DNA from: Betaproteobacteria bacterium
GTDB lineage: Bacteria; Pseudomonadota; Gammaproteobacteria; Burkholderiales; Ferrovaceae
Direction of reading: 5' to 3'
DNA length: 64,000 nucleotides
NCBI GenBank assembly: GCA_028866015.1
Contig: JAGWIW010000002.1
Location: forward strand, 59,929 to 123,928
Positions 25,850-35,254 of this stretch are shown piece after piece; within the stretch, counting starts at the first letter, position 1; every line of letters starts with the position of its first letter. The notes under the pieces were generated by a model. It was not told the origin of the DNA. It made no database searches and saw only the letters and a program-made list of their open reading frames with translations. The translations under genes were made by a program, and so were the position numbers.

Positions 25850-26683
25850 ATGGATGTGATCCATACCGTGGCGGAACTTCGCACCCGGCTTGCCGAAGAG
25901 CGGCAAGTGGCGCTGGTGCCGACCATGGGCAACCTGCACGACGGGCACATTGAACTGATTCAGCTCGCAAAACCCCGTGCTGCCTGCCTGGTGGCCAGCA
26001 TTTTCGTCAACCGCCTTCAGTTCGGCCCTGCCGAAGATTTCGACCGTTATCCTCGCACCCTGGCCGCGGACTGTGAACGGCTGGGCCAGGCAGGTTGCAA
26101 CGTGGTATTTGCTCCCGACGAGCAAGAGGTCTATCCTGAACCTCAGGAATACACGGTCGATCCTTCGGACATTCAGCATGTGCTCGAAGGCGCTTTCCGG
26201 CCGGGGCATTTCCGCGGCGTGGCTACCGTGGTGCTGAAGCTGTTCAACATGGTTCAGCCACAGATCGCCATATTCGGCAAGAAGGACTACCAGCAGTACC
26301 TCGTCTTACGGGAAATGGTGAAGCAGCTGGCATTGCCCATCGAAATCATTCCAGCCGAAACGGTGCGCGCACCGGATGGACTGGCTTTGAGTTCTCGCAA
26401 TGGCTATCTGAGCGCCCAGGAACGCATCGAATCCATCGCCTTGTTTAACCAGATCGACGGCATCCGCCAGGCTTTGCAGGCGGGACGACGCGATTTCGGA
26501 ACATTGGAATCGGATGCGACCACCCGCCTGAATGGGCGCGGCTGGCAAACCGACTATGTGGCGATTCGCCGCCAATCAGACCTGCGCGAGCCCGGCCCCG
26601 ACTGCCGGTCCCTCGTGGTGCTGGCAGCAGCCCGACTGGGAAAAACCCGCCTGATCGACAACGTGGAAGTGGATCTGTCCTGA
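25850..26683 (+). CDS. panC: Pantothenate synthetase
   Basis: The 277-residue protein is a class I synthetase-like enzyme with VALVPTMGNLHDGHIELI (the HxGH-type motif is HDGH), SIFVNRLQFGPAEDF, FGKKDYQQYLVLREMV and the KMSKS-like LALSSRNGYLS. It joins pantoate and beta-alanine using ATP. TMGNLHDGH is the family signature. It starts 46 bp after the kinase gene. panB, usually adjacent, is absent from this position. Confidence 0.95.
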   Translation: MDVIHTVAELRTRLAEERQVALVPTMGNLHDGHIELIQLAKPRAACLVASIFVNRLQFGPAEDFDRYPRTLAADCERLGQAGCNVVFAPDEQEVYPEPQEYTVDPSDIQHVLEGAFRPGHFRGVATVVLKLFNMVQPQIAIFGKKDYQQYLVLREMVKQLALPIEIIPAETVRAPDGLALSSRNGYLSAQERIESIALFNQIDGIRQALQAGRRDFGTLESDATTRLNGRGWQTDYVAIRRQSDLREPGPDCRSLVVLAAARLGKTRLIDNVEVDLS

Positions 26684-26706
26684 ATTCAACCGCAAGGGGG
26701 AACGCC

Positions 26707-26904
26707 ATGGAAGCTGTATCCGTTCGCGAACGAATTGCCCGTCTCCAGTCCGAGCATCGGAACCTGGACAAGAAAATCCTCTCGCAGATTCAAGCTTTCC
26801 AGCATGACCAGCTCGAGGTGCAACGCCTCAAGAAGCGGAAACTGCTGGTAAAGGATCAGATTGCCGCGCTCGAGGCGAGCCTGATCCCTGATGTGCCGGC
26901 CTGA
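26707..26904 (+). CDS. YdcH-like DUF465 small protein
   Basis: The 65-residue protein is almost entirely charged helix: RERIARLQSEHRNLDKKI, then LEVQRLKKRKLLVKDQIAAL. This is the DUF465 pattern of a short coiled-coil hairpin. The function of the family is not established. The ATG follows AAGGGGGAACGCC 23 bp after panC, so it is probably co-transcribed. The gene ends one base before the convergent alaS stop. Confidence 0.85.
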   Translation: MEAVSVRERIARLQSEHRNLDKKILSQIQAFQHDQLEVQRLKKRKLLVKDQIAALEASLIPDVPA

Positions 26905-26905
26905 C

Positions 26906-29497
26906 TCAGGCCCGTTCCTTCACCCAGCCTGAAACGGAAGCGAGGGCCTCGTCCAGGCGCCCGGCATCCGTGCCGCCTGCCTGAGCCATGTCGGCCCGCC
27001 CGCCACCTTTGCCACCCACTTGCTGTGCCACGTAATTGGCCAGTTCGTTGGCCTTGAAGCGCCCCGTGAGATCCGGCGTGACACCGGCCACCAGGCTCAC
27101 CTTGCCGTCGGCAGCGGCGCCCAGCACGACGATGCCTGAGGCAAGACGGCCTTTGAGTGCGTCCAGCGTTTCGCGCAGGGTCTTGGCATCAGCGCCTGGA
27201 AGAACCACCGAAAGAAGCTTCACGCCTGCCACGTCCTCGACCTGATTGACCAGGTCGGCGCTTTCACTTGCCGCCATTTTGGTTTTGAGGCGATCCAGTT
27301 CGCGCTCGAGGGTGCGCACGTTGTCCAGAACCTGGGCCAGCCGGGACGCAATTTCATGGGGCTGAGCCTTGAGGCGCTGGCTCACCTCTGCCAGTTGGTC
27401 CTGTTCACGGTGGGTGTATTCGAGTGCACCATCCCCGGTCACGGCTTCAATGCGGCGAATGCCTGAAGCCACGCCCGACTCAGCGATGATCCGGAACAAG
27501 CCGATATCACCGGAACGGTGCACGTGAGTGCCCCCGCACAGTTCGGTGGAAAAGTCGCCCATGCCCACCACGCGCACTTCGTCGCCATATTTTTCACCAA
27601 ACAGGGCCATGGCGCCTTTCTTGACCGCCTCGTCGTATTTCATGATGCGCACTTCTACGGGGTGATTACGGCGGATTTCCTGGTTGACCAGATCTTCAAT
27701 CGCCCGCAGCTGTTGTTCCGTAACAGGCCGGTCATGGGAAAAATCGAAACGGGTGCGGGTGGGGTCCACCAGCGAGCCTTTCTGGGCCACATGGGCCCCC
27801 AGCACGGTGCGCAGGGCAGCATGCAGCAGGTGGGTGGCCGAATGGTTCCAGGCCGCCCGCTGGCGTGCGATGGTGTCCACGCGGGCATCCGCCTGGTCGC
27901 CCACCTGGATGCGGCCGGTTTGCACCTGCCCATGATGGCCGAAAACCTGGGCCTGGATTTTCTGGGTATCGCCCACGACAAATGTGCCATGAGAGGTGAC
28001 GAGCTCGCCGCAATCCCCCACCTGGCCACCGGACTCGGCATAGAAAGGAGTTCGGTCGAGCACCACCACGCCGCGCTCGCCGGCTTCGAGAACCGGCACT
28101 TCCTGGCCTTCGCGGTAAAGCGCCACGATGCGTGCCTCCAGATGCAGCGTCTCGTAGCCCATGAATTCCGTGGCACCGCCACGATAGTCCACGGCGCCCT
28201 GTGCCGTAAATTTCGATGCGGCACGCGCCCGTTCGCGCTGCTGTTCCATGGCATGCTCAAAGCCGGCCAGGTCCACTGAGACCCCGCGTTCCCGGGCAAT
28301 GTCTGCCGTCAGGTCCATGGGGAAACCATAGGTGTCGTACAGGCGGAACACGGTTTCGCCATCCAGCAGCCGGTCCTCCTTGTGCAAAGCCGATTCGAGC
28401 ACCGCCATGCCGTGCTCGAGCGTCTCTGCAAAGCGCTCCTCTTCCTGGAGCAGCACCGCGGTCACCGACTCCTGCATAGTCACCAGTTCAGGATAGGCCT
28501 CTCCCATTACGTCGGCCAGGTCAGCCACCAGCTTGTGGAAAAAAGGCGCTTTCTGCCCCAGCTTGTAGCCATGGCGAATGGCGCGGCGGATGATCCGGCG
28601 CAGCACATAGCCACGCCCTTCGTTGCTGGGAATCACGCCGTCCACAATCAGGAAAGCGCAGGCCCTGATGTGATCGGCAATGACTTTGAGCGAATTGCTG
28701 GTGAGGTCTGTCGTCCCGGTATGGCGGGCTGCCGCAGCAATCAGAGCCTGGAACAAGTCAATCTGGTAGTTGCTGTGCACCTGCTGCATGATGGCGGAAA
28801 TGCGCTCGAGCCCCATACCGGTATCCACGGACGGTTTGGGCAGGGGGTGGAGCTTGCCGCCCTCATCCCGATTGAACTGCATGAACACGAGATTCCAGAT
28901 TTCTATGTAACGGTCACCATCTGCCTCCGGCGTCCCCGGTGGCCCTCCGGCCACTTCCGGACCGTGATCGTAGAAAATTTCGCTGCACGGCCCGCACGGA
29001 CCGGTGTCCCCCATCTGCCAGAAATTGTCCGCAGTGGCGATTCGTGTAAAGCGTTCCGGAGAAACGCCGATTTCCTTGAGCCAGATGTCAGCCGCTTCAT
29101 GGTCATCGTGGTAAACCGTGATCCACAGCTTGTCCTTGGGCAGCCCCAGCTCGTGGGTCAGAAACTCCCAGGCAAAGCGGATGGCATCCCGCTTGAAATA
29201 GTCGCCGAAGCTGAAATTTCCCAGCATTTCGAAAAACGTGTGATGGCGGGCGGTATAACCGACATTTTCGAGATCATTGTGCTTGCCTCCCGCCCGCACG
29301 CTGCGCTGGCTGCTGGTGGCACGGGTATAGGGCCGCTGGTCGAGGCCAAGAAAGACGTCCTTGAATTGCACCATACCCGAATTGGTAAACAGCAGTGTGG
29401 GATCGTTGGCAGGCACCAGGGGACTGGACGGCACGATGGTGTGACCGTTACGGGCAAAATACTGGAGAAACTTTTCGCGGATCTCGGCGGATTTCAT
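26906..29497 (-). CDS. alaS: Alanyl-tRNA synthetase
   Basis: The 863-residue class II synthetase has the N-terminal catalytic core ([17 protein letters not shown]). The tRNA-binding middle follows, then the editing domain with [12 protein letters not shown] (HxxxH) and [13 protein letters not shown] zinc-site residues. The C-terminal C-Ala domain ends with [15 protein letters not shown]. Length is normal for AlaRS. It charges tRNA-Ala and deacylates mischarged Ser and Gly. It lies downstream of recX with an 84-bp gap. Confidence 0.97.
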   Translation of the reverse strand: MKSAEIREKFLQYFARNGHTIVPSSPLVPANDPTLLFTNSGMVQFKDVFLGLDQRPYTRATSSQRSVRAGGKHNDLENVGYTARHHTFFEMLGNFSFGDYFKRDAIRFAWEFLTHELGLPKDKLWITVYHDDHEAADIWLKEIGVSPERFTRIATADNFWQMGDTGPCGPCSEIFYDHGPEVAGGPPGTPEADGDRYIEIWNLVFMQFNRDEGGKLHPLPKPSVDTGMGLERISAIMQQVHSNYQIDLFQALIAAAARHTGTTDLTSNSLKVIADHIRACAFLIVDGVIPSNEGRGYVLRRIIRRAIRHGYKLGQKAPFFHKLVADLADVMGEAYPELVTMQESVTAVLLQEEERFAETLEHGMAVLESALHKEDRLLDGETVFRLYDTYGFPMDLTADIARERGVSVDLAGFEHAMEQQRERARAASKFTAQGAVDYRGGATEFMGYETLHLEARIVALYREGQEVPVLEAGERGVVVLDRTPFYAESGGQVGDCGELVTSHGTFVVGDTQKIQAQVFGHHGQVQTGRIQVGDQADARVDTIARQRAAWNHSATHLLHAALRTVLGAHVAQKGSLVDPTRTRFDFSHDRPVTEQQLRAIEDLVNQEIRRNHPVEVRIMKYDEAVKKGAMALFGEKYGDEVRVVGMGDFSTELCGGTHVHRSGDIGLFRIIAESGVASGIRRIEAVTGDGALEYTHREQDQLAEVSQRLKAQPHEIASRLAQVLDNVRTLERELDRLKTKMAASESADLVNQVEDVAGVKLLSVVLPGADAKTLRETLDALKGRLASGIVVLGAAADGKVSLVAGVTPDLTGRFKANELANYVAQQVGGKGGGRADMAQAGGTDAGRLDEALASVSGWVKERA

Positions 29498-29581
29498 GCA
29501 GCACTCTCAAATCCCGGCAGGCCCGGGCGCAGTGGGTCGGAAACAGCCGGATATTCTACCAAAGCGCCCCAGCTGGCTCCA

Positions 29582-30019
29582 TCAATCCTCGGAACGCAGA
29601 ACCTGCCGGATGACAGACAGGGAGAAACCACGGTTTTGAAGGTACCGGCCCTGACGTGCCCGCTCTTCGGCATTGGCGGGAAGTTGGGAAAATTTTTTGG
29701 ACCATACCTGGCGGGCGGACGCGAGTTCCCCCTCTCGTGCCGTCTCCAGTGCGGAGGCCGCCACGTCTTCAGGCACTCCCCGCTGCTGGAATTCCTGGCG
29801 GATGCGCAGCAAACCATGCCGCCCGCTGCGCACACGCAACACGGCTTCCGCCGCCCGCGCATCGGATAACAACCCTTCTTCGGTCAGGGATTCCAGCAAG
29901 GCGTCGAGGATTTCGGGAGTATCGGCATGGACCGAGAGCTTTCGGGCCAATTCGTGCCGCGTGTGTTCACGACGGCCCAAAAGCGCCAATGCGCGCGCTC
30001 TCAAATCAGGGTCCGACAC
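29582..30019 (-). CDS. recX: Regulatory protein RecX
   Basis: The 145-residue, all-helical protein is made of three-helix repeats, with RREHTRHELARKL near the start and RQGRYLQNRGFSLSVIRQVL at the end. These are typical RecX repeats. RecX binds in the RecA filament groove and blocks filament extension. The gene starts 11 bp after recA on the same strand, the usual proteobacterial arrangement, so it should share the SOS-controlled promoter. Confidence 0.93.
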   Translation of the reverse strand: MSDPDLRARALALLGRREHTRHELARKLSVHADTPEILDALLESLTEEGLLSDARAAEAVLRVRSGRHGLLRIRQEFQQRGVPEDVAASALETAREGELASARQVWSKKFSQLPANAEERARQGRYLQNRGFSLSVIRQVLRSED

Positions 30020-30030
30020 GACACAATGCC

Positions 30031-31056
30031 TCAGGCTTCGTCGAGCGCCGGCTCCGCCTCAGCGATCTTGATGCCGCTCGCCGCGCGGATTTTCGCCTCG
30101 ATTTCCTGGGCGACTTCCGGATGTGCTTTCAGGTACTCCCGGGCATTGTCCTTGCCCTGGCCGATTTTTTCACCCTGGTAGGCATACCAGGCCCCCGACT
30201 TGTCGACGAGCTTGGCCAGTACGCCCATTTCGATGATTTCCCCTTCGCGCGAAATGCCTTCGCCGTAGAGAATGTCGAAATCAGCCACTTTGAATGGCGG
30301 GGCCACCTTGTTTTTGACCACTTTCACCCGCGTTTCGCTGCCGATCACTTCGTCACCGCGCTTGATGGAACCCACTCGCCGGATATCGAGACGCACGGAA
30401 GCATAAAACTTGAGCGCATTGCCGCCGGTGGTGGTTTCCGGATTGCCGAACATCACCCCGATCTTGAGACGAATCTGGTTGATGAAAACCACCAATGCAT
30501 TGGAGCGCTTGATGTTGCCGGTCAGTTTGCGCAAAGCCTGGGACATCAGACGTGCATGAAGCCCCACGTGGGAATCCCCCATCTCGCCTTCAATTTCGGC
30601 GCGGGGAGTGAGCGCCGCCACCGAATCCACCACCACGATGTCCACCGAGCCGGAACGCACCAGCATGTCGGCAATTTCCAAAGCCTGTTCGCCGGTGTCC
30701 GGCTGGGAGATGAGCAGATCGGCCACATTGACACCCAGTTTCTGGGCATAGGCGGGGTCCAGCGCATGCTCGGCATCGATAAACGCAGCCACACCGCCTT
30801 TCTTCTGCATTTCTGCAATGAGCTGGAGCGTCAGTGTGGTTTTGCCGGATGATTCCGGGCCATAAATCTCAACGATGCGCCCGCGTGGCAAGCCGCCAAT
30901 ACCCAGGGCCAGGTCGAGCCCGAGCGAGCCTGTGGACACCACCTCCACATCCCGGACCACTTCAGTCTCCCCCAACCGCATGACAGCGCCTTTGCCAAAC
31001 TGCTTCTCGATCTGGGACAGCGCTGCGGCGAGTGCCTTGCTTTTGTTGTCATCCAT
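30031..31056 (-). CDS. recA: Recombinase RecA
   Basis: The 341-residue protein carries Walker [10 protein letters not shown] (66-74), Walker [12 protein letters not shown], loop L1 [10 protein letters not shown] and L2 [19 protein letters not shown]. It forms ATP-dependent filaments on single-stranded DNA for strand exchange and LexA self-cleavage. The ATG lies 95 bp from an intact LexA box that overlaps the promoter. It is followed by recX. Confidence 0.98.
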   Translation of the reverse strand: MDDNKSKALAAALSQIEKQFGKGAVMRLGETEVVRDVEVVSTGSLGLDLALGIGGLPRGRIVEIYGPESSGKTTLTLQLIAEMQKKGGVAAFIDAEHALDPAYAQKLGVNVADLLISQPDTGEQALEIADMLVRSGSVDIVVVDSVAALTPRAEIEGEMGDSHVGLHARLMSQALRKLTGNIKRSNALVVFINQIRLKIGVMFGNPETTTGGNALKFYASVRLDIRRVGSIKRGDEVIGSETRVKVVKNKVAPPFKVADFDILYGEGISREGEIIEMGVLAKLVDKSGAWYAYQGEKIGQGKDNAREYLKAHPEVAQEIEAKIRAASGIKIAEAEPALDEA

Positions 31057-31148
31057 GACAGTCGTCCTTACTCAATGCATTTCGAAATTATGGCCGTGCC
31101 GGAAGGCCCGGGTCATTCAAGAAGGGGCATGGCCCCAGCCTGTTTATT

Positions 31149-31183
31149 CACTGTAATTATATACAGTATCCCCGGCTTTGCAA
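31149..31183 (-). promoter_or_regulatory. recA promoter with LexA (SOS) box
   Basis: The site CTGTAATTATATACAG (31151-31166) is a LexA box of the CTG-N10-CAG type, with flanking bases extending it to TACTG...CAGTG on the minus strand. On the same strand TTGCAA (31183-31178), 16 bp, TATAAT (31161-31156) form a promoter whose -10 lies inside the box. LexA binding would block RNA polymerase directly. This is a motif-based call. Confidence 0.85.
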
Positions 31184-31186
31184 CGG

Positions 31187-31696
31187 TCATTTGTCTGCGG
31201 CCGGCTCTTCCAGCAGCCGAATCAGTCCTTCCAAGGCCAGGGCCGTGGTCGCTTCGCGCACGGCGTCGCGGTCGCCGGGCAGGTGCACGGTGAGAACCGT
31301 GGGCGAACGCCCCCTGCGCTGCCAGGCCAGGCATACCGTGCCCACCGGCTTTTCAGGAGTGCCGCCACCCGGCCCGGCAATGCCACTGACAGCCACCGAC
31401 AAATCCACTCCCGGACTATGGGCGAGTGTACCCGCTGTCATGGCCGCCACCACCGCCTCGCTCACGGCCCCCCATTTTTCCAGCAAGTCTGCCGGCACAT
31501 CCAGCAGATCGTGCTTGCTGGCGTTGCTGTAGGTCACAAAACCCCGGTCGAACCAGGCCGAACTGCCAGGAACGTCGGTGATCACGGCCGCAACGGCACC
31601 GCCCGTGCAGGACTCGGCCGTGGCCAGGCGCAATCCCTGCACCTGCAACCGTTCACCCAGACGGGTCGCCAGGCGGGACAGGCGCGTCTCAGGCAT
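31187..31696 (-). CDS. pncC: Nicotinamide-nucleotide amidohydrolase (CinA C-terminal family)
   Basis: The 169-residue protein is the stand-alone CinA C-terminal domain: LRLATAESCTGGAVAA (catalytic Ser and Thr region), GFVTYSNASKHDLLDV, and SVAVSGIAGPGGGTPEKPVG. PncC deamidates NMN to nicotinate mononucleotide for NAD recycling. ATG 31696 is chosen within the pgpA 3' end (8-bp overlap); upstream codons of the open frame are pgpA sequence in another frame. Its stop lies just before the recA promoter. Confidence 0.92.
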   Translation of the reverse strand: MPETRLSRLATRLGERLQVQGLRLATAESCTGGAVAAVITDVPGSSAWFDRGFVTYSNASKHDLLDVPADLLEKWGAVSEAVVAAMTAGTLAHSPGVDLSVAVSGIAGPGGGTPEKPVGTVCLAWQRRGRSPTVLTVHLPGDRDAVREATTALALEGLIRLLEEPAADK

Positions 31697-32174
31697 GGAC
31701 CAACCCGCGCAAATGCCACAGGACCAGCATGGCATAGGCTGCTGCCAGCAGGTCATCCAGCATGATTCCGATGCCGCCATGCACATGCCGGTCAGCCCAG
31801 CTCACTGGAAACGGCTTCCAGATATCAAACAGGCGAAACAACAGGAAGGCCCCAAGAAAGCCGGTGACAGTGTGAGGTGCCACCTCCAGGACCAGGGCGA
31901 AGGCCACTGTTTCGTCCCAAACAATGGCTCCGGGATCTTGCCCTCCAAGAGCTGGCGCCGTGACTTGGCAAACCCATACCCCCAGGGCAAACAGCCCTGC
32001 AAGGCACAACAGCTGTGCCCACAAGGGCGCCCAGGCGATGAGCCAGAACAGCAGGAAACCCAGGGCTGTTCCTGCCGTACCCGGTGCGACGGGAGCAAGC
32101 CCGGTGCCAAAACCCAGTGCGATCCACCGCGTCCAGTGGCTGCGCATGAAAGCAAAATTGGGGGAAGCGCTCAT
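31689..32174 (-). CDS. pgpA: Phosphatidylglycerophosphatase A
   Basis: The 161-residue membrane protein has the PgpA pattern: IALGFGTGLAPVAPGTAGT, VWDETVAFAL (aspartate and glutamate for metal), and the end GIGIMLDDLLAAAYAMLVL. Four hydrophobic spans are visible. It dephosphorylates phosphatidylglycerol phosphate to phosphatidylglycerol. It overlaps thiL by 4 bp and pncC by 8 bp in one operon. Confidence 0.93.
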   Translation of the reverse strand: MSASPNFAFMRSHWTRWIALGFGTGLAPVAPGTAGTALGFLLFWLIAWAPLWAQLLCLAGLFALGVWVCQVTAPALGGQDPGAIVWDETVAFALVLEVAPHTVTGFLGAFLLFRLFDIWKPFPVSWADRHVHGGIGIMLDDLLAAAYAMLVLWHLRGLVHA

Positions 32175-33139
32175 ACGTTCCGAAAGTGATCAAACCCTTG
32201 CCAAGCCATGACCATCGGCCATCCATCACCATCGTACAGGATGCGATCACTGCTGTCGGTCACCTTGCCGATCCGGGCCACTGGCACGTCAGCCGAGGCT
32301 GCAGCACGCTGGATGGCCGAAGCCGATGCCGGTGCCGCCGTGAAACACAGCTCGTAGTCGTCTCCACCTGAAAGCACAAGCAACGGCCAGTCCGCCAACG
32401 ACTGCTGGCGAACCATCGCCTTCGAAAGCGGGATGCGGGCAAACTCCAGACATGCCCCTGTTCCCGAGGCGTCGAGGATATGCCCCAAATCCGCCAGCAG
32501 CCCATCGGATATATCGATCGCAGCATGGGCAAGACCGCGCAGCGCCAGGCCAAGCATCACACGGGGCGTCGGCGTTTCCAGCCGATCCAGGAAGTGACGG
32601 CGGTCCTCCTCGGACATGGCCAGGTTTTCCTTGAGGAGCTTCAATCCCAGACCTGCGTCACCCGGCGTCCCGGATACCCAGATGTCGTCTCCCGGCTGGG
32701 CTCCGGAACGGAGTAGCGCCTGCCCAGGAGGCACTTCTGCCAGGATGGTGACCGCAATCATGGCCACCGGCCCGGCTGTGGTGTCTCCACCCACCCAGTC
32801 CGTACCATGGACCTGCAACTCCTCGTGAAATCCGCGCGCAAAGGCCTCGACCCAAGGCTCGTCCTGCGCAGGCGAAAGCGTGATGCCGAGCGTGGCCCAG
32901 CGGGGGCGCGCGCCCATGGCTGCAGCGTCCGAGAGGTTGACGGCGGCTGATTTTCGCCCCAGGCGATAGGGGTCGGTGTTTCCGAAAAAATGACGCTCCG
33001 CCACCAGCACGTCGGTTGATACGGCAAGTTCCTGGCCCGGCGAAGGACTCATGAGAGCGCAATCGTCCCCCACGGGCAGGCGCGTCCCCGGCGCAGGGTG
33101 AGTGAAATGGCGCCGGATCAGCTCGAACTCGGATCGCAT
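32171..33139 (-). CDS. thiL: Thiamine-monophosphate kinase
   Basis: The 322-residue protein belongs to the PurM/ThiL superfamily. It begins MRSEFELIRRHF and has LPVGDDCALM, a KSAAVNLSDAAAMGARP segment and WVGGDTTAGPVAMIAVT. It phosphorylates thiamine monophosphate to the diphosphate coenzyme. It starts one base after the nusB stop. The ribH-nusB-thiL-pgpA order is a widespread proteobacterial gene string. Confidence 0.95.
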   Translation of the reverse strand: MRSEFELIRRHFTHPAPGTRLPVGDDCALMSPSPGQELAVSTDVLVAERHFFGNTDPYRLGRKSAAVNLSDAAAMGARPRWATLGITLSPAQDEPWVEAFARGFHEELQVHGTDWVGGDTTAGPVAMIAVTILAEVPPGQALLRSGAQPGDDIWVSGTPGDAGLGLKLLKENLAMSEEDRRHFLDRLETPTPRVMLGLALRGLAHAAIDISDGLLADLGHILDASGTGACLEFARIPLSKAMVRQQSLADWPLLVLSGGDDYELCFTAAPASASAIQRAAASADVPVARIGKVTDSSDRILYDGDGWPMVMAWQGFDHFRNV

Positions 33140-33140
33140 G

Positions 33141-33575
33141 TCAGCCGCGCGAAACCGGCTGCGCCTCCCCGGGACGCGTCACTGCGGCCAGCCGGTCCAG
33201 CACGCCATTGACATATTTGTGGCCATCGGTGCCGCCGAACACTTTGGCCAGTTCGACCGCTTCGTTGATGATCACCCGGAAAGGCGTTTCGGGACGATGC
33301 AGCAGTTCGAAGGCGGCGATCCAGAGGATGGCATGCTCGATGGGACTCACGGCCGCCGGCTCCCGGTCCAGAAAAGGCGTAAGTCGGGCGTCCAGATCAG
33401 AGGATTCGGCCATGATTGCCGGCAACAACTCGCCAAAAAATGCCTGGTCGGCCCGTGCAAAATGGGGCTGAGCCAGGATATGGCCGCGTATCGCTGCAGC
33501 TTCATGACCGGTCAGCAGCCATTGGTACAATCCCTGCACCAGGCCTTCCCGGGCCACTCGTCGCGCCGACTTCAC
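33141..33575 (-). CDS. nusB: Transcription antitermination factor NusB
   Basis: The 144-residue, all-helical protein starts VKSARRVAREGLVQGLYQW and shows SPIEHAILWIAAFELLHRP and VIINEAVELAKVFGGTDGHKYVNGVLD (key part INEAVELAKVFGG). It binds boxA RNA with NusE in rRNA antitermination. The start is GTG 33575, overlapping the ribH stop by 4 bp (GTGA). Upstream in-frame codons to 33635 belong to ribH in another frame and are rejected. Confidence 0.93.
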   Translation of the reverse strand: MKSARRVAREGLVQGLYQWLLTGHEAAAIRGHILAQPHFARADQAFFGELLPAIMAESSDLDARLTPFLDREPAAVSPIEHAILWIAAFELLHRPETPFRVIINEAVELAKVFGGTDGHKYVNGVLDRLAAVTRPGEAQPVSRG

Positions 33576-34030
33576 AGGGTCCCCGTACGGATGTCTTTGA
33601 GCAGGCGGGCCATTTCGATGGCAGCCAGGGCGCAATCTTCACCTTTCACTTCGACCCTGGCGAACGCCTGGGCATCATTGTCGGTGGTCAGCACGCCATT
33701 GGCGATGGGAATGCCCGTGGAAAGCTGCACCGCCATGATGCCGGCCGCCGATTCGTTGGACACGACTTCGAAGTGGTAAGTGTCGCCACGCACCACGCAT
33801 CCCAGGGCGATGAGGGCATCAAAGCGGCGGGTTTCAGCCAGTGCTTTCAAGGCCAGCGGGAGCTCCAGGGCTCCGGGCACACGCACCACCGGAATATCCT
33901 GTTCGCGCACCCCGCGTGCCATCAGGGCCTTTCCGGCAGAGGCAAGCAACTGCTCGCCAATGGCCTCGTTGAAGCGTGCCACGGCGATTGCGATACGCAA
34001 CCCCTGACCATCGCTTGAAATGTCGGCCAT
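33572..34030 (-). CDS. ribH: 6,7-dimethyl-8-ribityllumazine synthase
   Basis: The 152-residue protein shows the lumazine synthase pattern: IAIAVARFNEAIGEQLLASA, VVRVPGALELPLALKAL, ALIALGCVVRGDTYHFEVV (with the catalytic histidine) and SAAGIMAVQLSTGIPIANGVLT. It condenses the RibA-derived pyrimidine with 3,4-dihydroxy-2-butanone-4-phosphate. ATG 34030 (MADISSDG) lies 17 bp after the ribBX stop; an earlier ATG at 34066 overlaps that gene and would add 12 residues. Confidence 0.95.
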   Translation of the reverse strand: MADISSDGQGLRIAIAVARFNEAIGEQLLASAGKALMARGVREQDIPVVRVPGALELPLALKALAETRRFDALIALGCVVRGDTYHFEVVSNESAAGIMAVQLSTGIPIANGVLTTDNDAQAFARVEVKGEDCALAAIEMARLLKDIRTGTL

Positions 34031-34046
34031 GCCAGTATTCCGGGGC

Positions 34047-35177
34047 CTATTCGTCGGGTGTGACATAACCGGTGATCTCCAATCCGAATCCCGCCATGCT
34101 CGGCATTTTTCTCAGCCGTGACAGTACTTTCATTTTTCCAACACCCAAATCCTGCAGGATTTGGGCGCCCACGCCATATAGACGCGGATCCCATTTCCGT
34201 TCCGGAGGCTGTTCGTCGTAAGTGGCATCAGCCCACGCGATCAGGTCCTGAGCCGTTTCTGAGCCGTGCAGCAATACCAGCACACCGGAACCTGCGGCTG
34301 CAATTTTTTTCAGGGCTCCATGAATGCCGAATGCGTGCCGCCCGGCACCATCATCAAAAATATCCACCACGGAAAAAGGTTCGTGAACCCGGACCAGCGT
34401 TTCGCGGGAGGGGTCGATGGGGCCGAAAACCAGGGCCAGATGGGTACGGTTGGCTACGGCATCAAAATAAGCCACCACCCGAAATTCGCCAAATGGGGTA
34501 CGCAACTGGCGGGTGGCGGCACGCTCGATGAGTTTTTCGGTACGGCTGCGATAATGAATGAGGTCGGCAATCGTGCCGAGCTTCAATCCATGCTCTCTTG
34601 CAAAAATCCGAAGATCAGGCAGCCGGGCCATTTCGCCGTTGTCCTTGAGGATTTCGCAAATCACGGCGGCAGGCTCCAAACCTGCCATCTGTGCCAGGTC
34701 ACATCCGGCTTCCGTGTGCCCTGCCCGAATCAGCACGCCGCCACGGCGGGCCATGAGCGGGAAAATATGCCCTGGCTGCACCAGGTCTTCCGGGCGGGCA
34801 TAGCGTGCCACGGCTGCCTGCACGGTGCGGGCCCGGTCAGCTGCCGAAATGCCCGTGGTCACGCCTTGGGCTGCTTCGATGGACACGGTGAAATTGGTGG
34901 TCATGGACGAACGGTTGTCGCTCACCATGAGCGGCAGGTTGAGCTGCCTGCAGCGCGCTTCGGTGAGGGTCAGGCAAATGAGGCCGCGCCCATAGCGGGC
35001 CATGAAATTGATGGCTTCCGCGTTCACATGCTCGGCAGCCAGAACCAGATCGCCTTCGTTTTCACGGTTCTCGTCGTCCACGAGAATTACCATTTTCCCG
35101 GCCTTGAGATCGGCAACAATCTCCTCGGTAGGAGACAGGCCTTCGGCAAGCGGGCGGCTGGGAACGGCTGAAGTCAT
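34047..35177 (-). CDS. ribB: DHBP synthase fused to a degenerate GTP cyclohydrolase II-like domain (RibBX type)
   Basis: The N-terminal half (about 15-215) is 3,4-dihydroxy-2-butanone-4-phosphate synthase: [21 protein letters not shown], and [15 protein letters not shown]. The C-terminal half (about 220-376) has the GTP cyclohydrolase II fold. It lacks the three zinc-binding cysteines normally found in its centre; the matching stretch [16 protein letters not shown] has none. The protein therefore supplies only the DHBP step, and a separate GTP cyclohydrolase II must exist elsewhere. Such RibBX proteins are known in betaproteobacteria. It is 376 residues, ATG 35177. Confidence 0.9.
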   Translation of the reverse strand: MTSAVPSRPLAEGLSPTEEIVADLKAGKMVILVDDENRENEGDLVLAAEHVNAEAINFMARYGRGLICLTLTEARCRQLNLPLMVSDNRSSMTTNFTVSIEAAQGVTTGISAADRARTVQAAVARYARPEDLVQPGHIFPLMARRGGVLIRAGHTEAGCDLAQMAGLEPAAVICEILKDNGEMARLPDLRIFAREHGLKLGTIADLIHYRSRTEKLIERAATRQLRTPFGEFRVVAYFDAVANRTHLALVFGPIDPSRETLVRVHEPFSVVDIFDDGAGRHAFGIHGALKKIAAAGSGVLVLLHGSETAQDLIAWADATYDEQPPERKWDPRLYGVGAQILQDLGVGKMKVLSRLRKMPSMAGFGLEITGYVTPDE

Positions 35178-35254
35178 GGCGGTAATCTAAAGAACGAGAA
35201 AGCGCAAAAGGCCTATTTTACCGCAACCGGCGACCGGCCGCTGCATGGTGCAAA

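Noticed and set aside
28382..29869. 495-codon plus-strand frame
   Set aside because: It is antisense to alaS and recX and has no domain or ribosome-binding site.
35178..35254. Possible FMN riboswitch before ribBX
   Set aside because: The gap is only 77 bp, too short for an RFN element, and its conserved stems were not seen.
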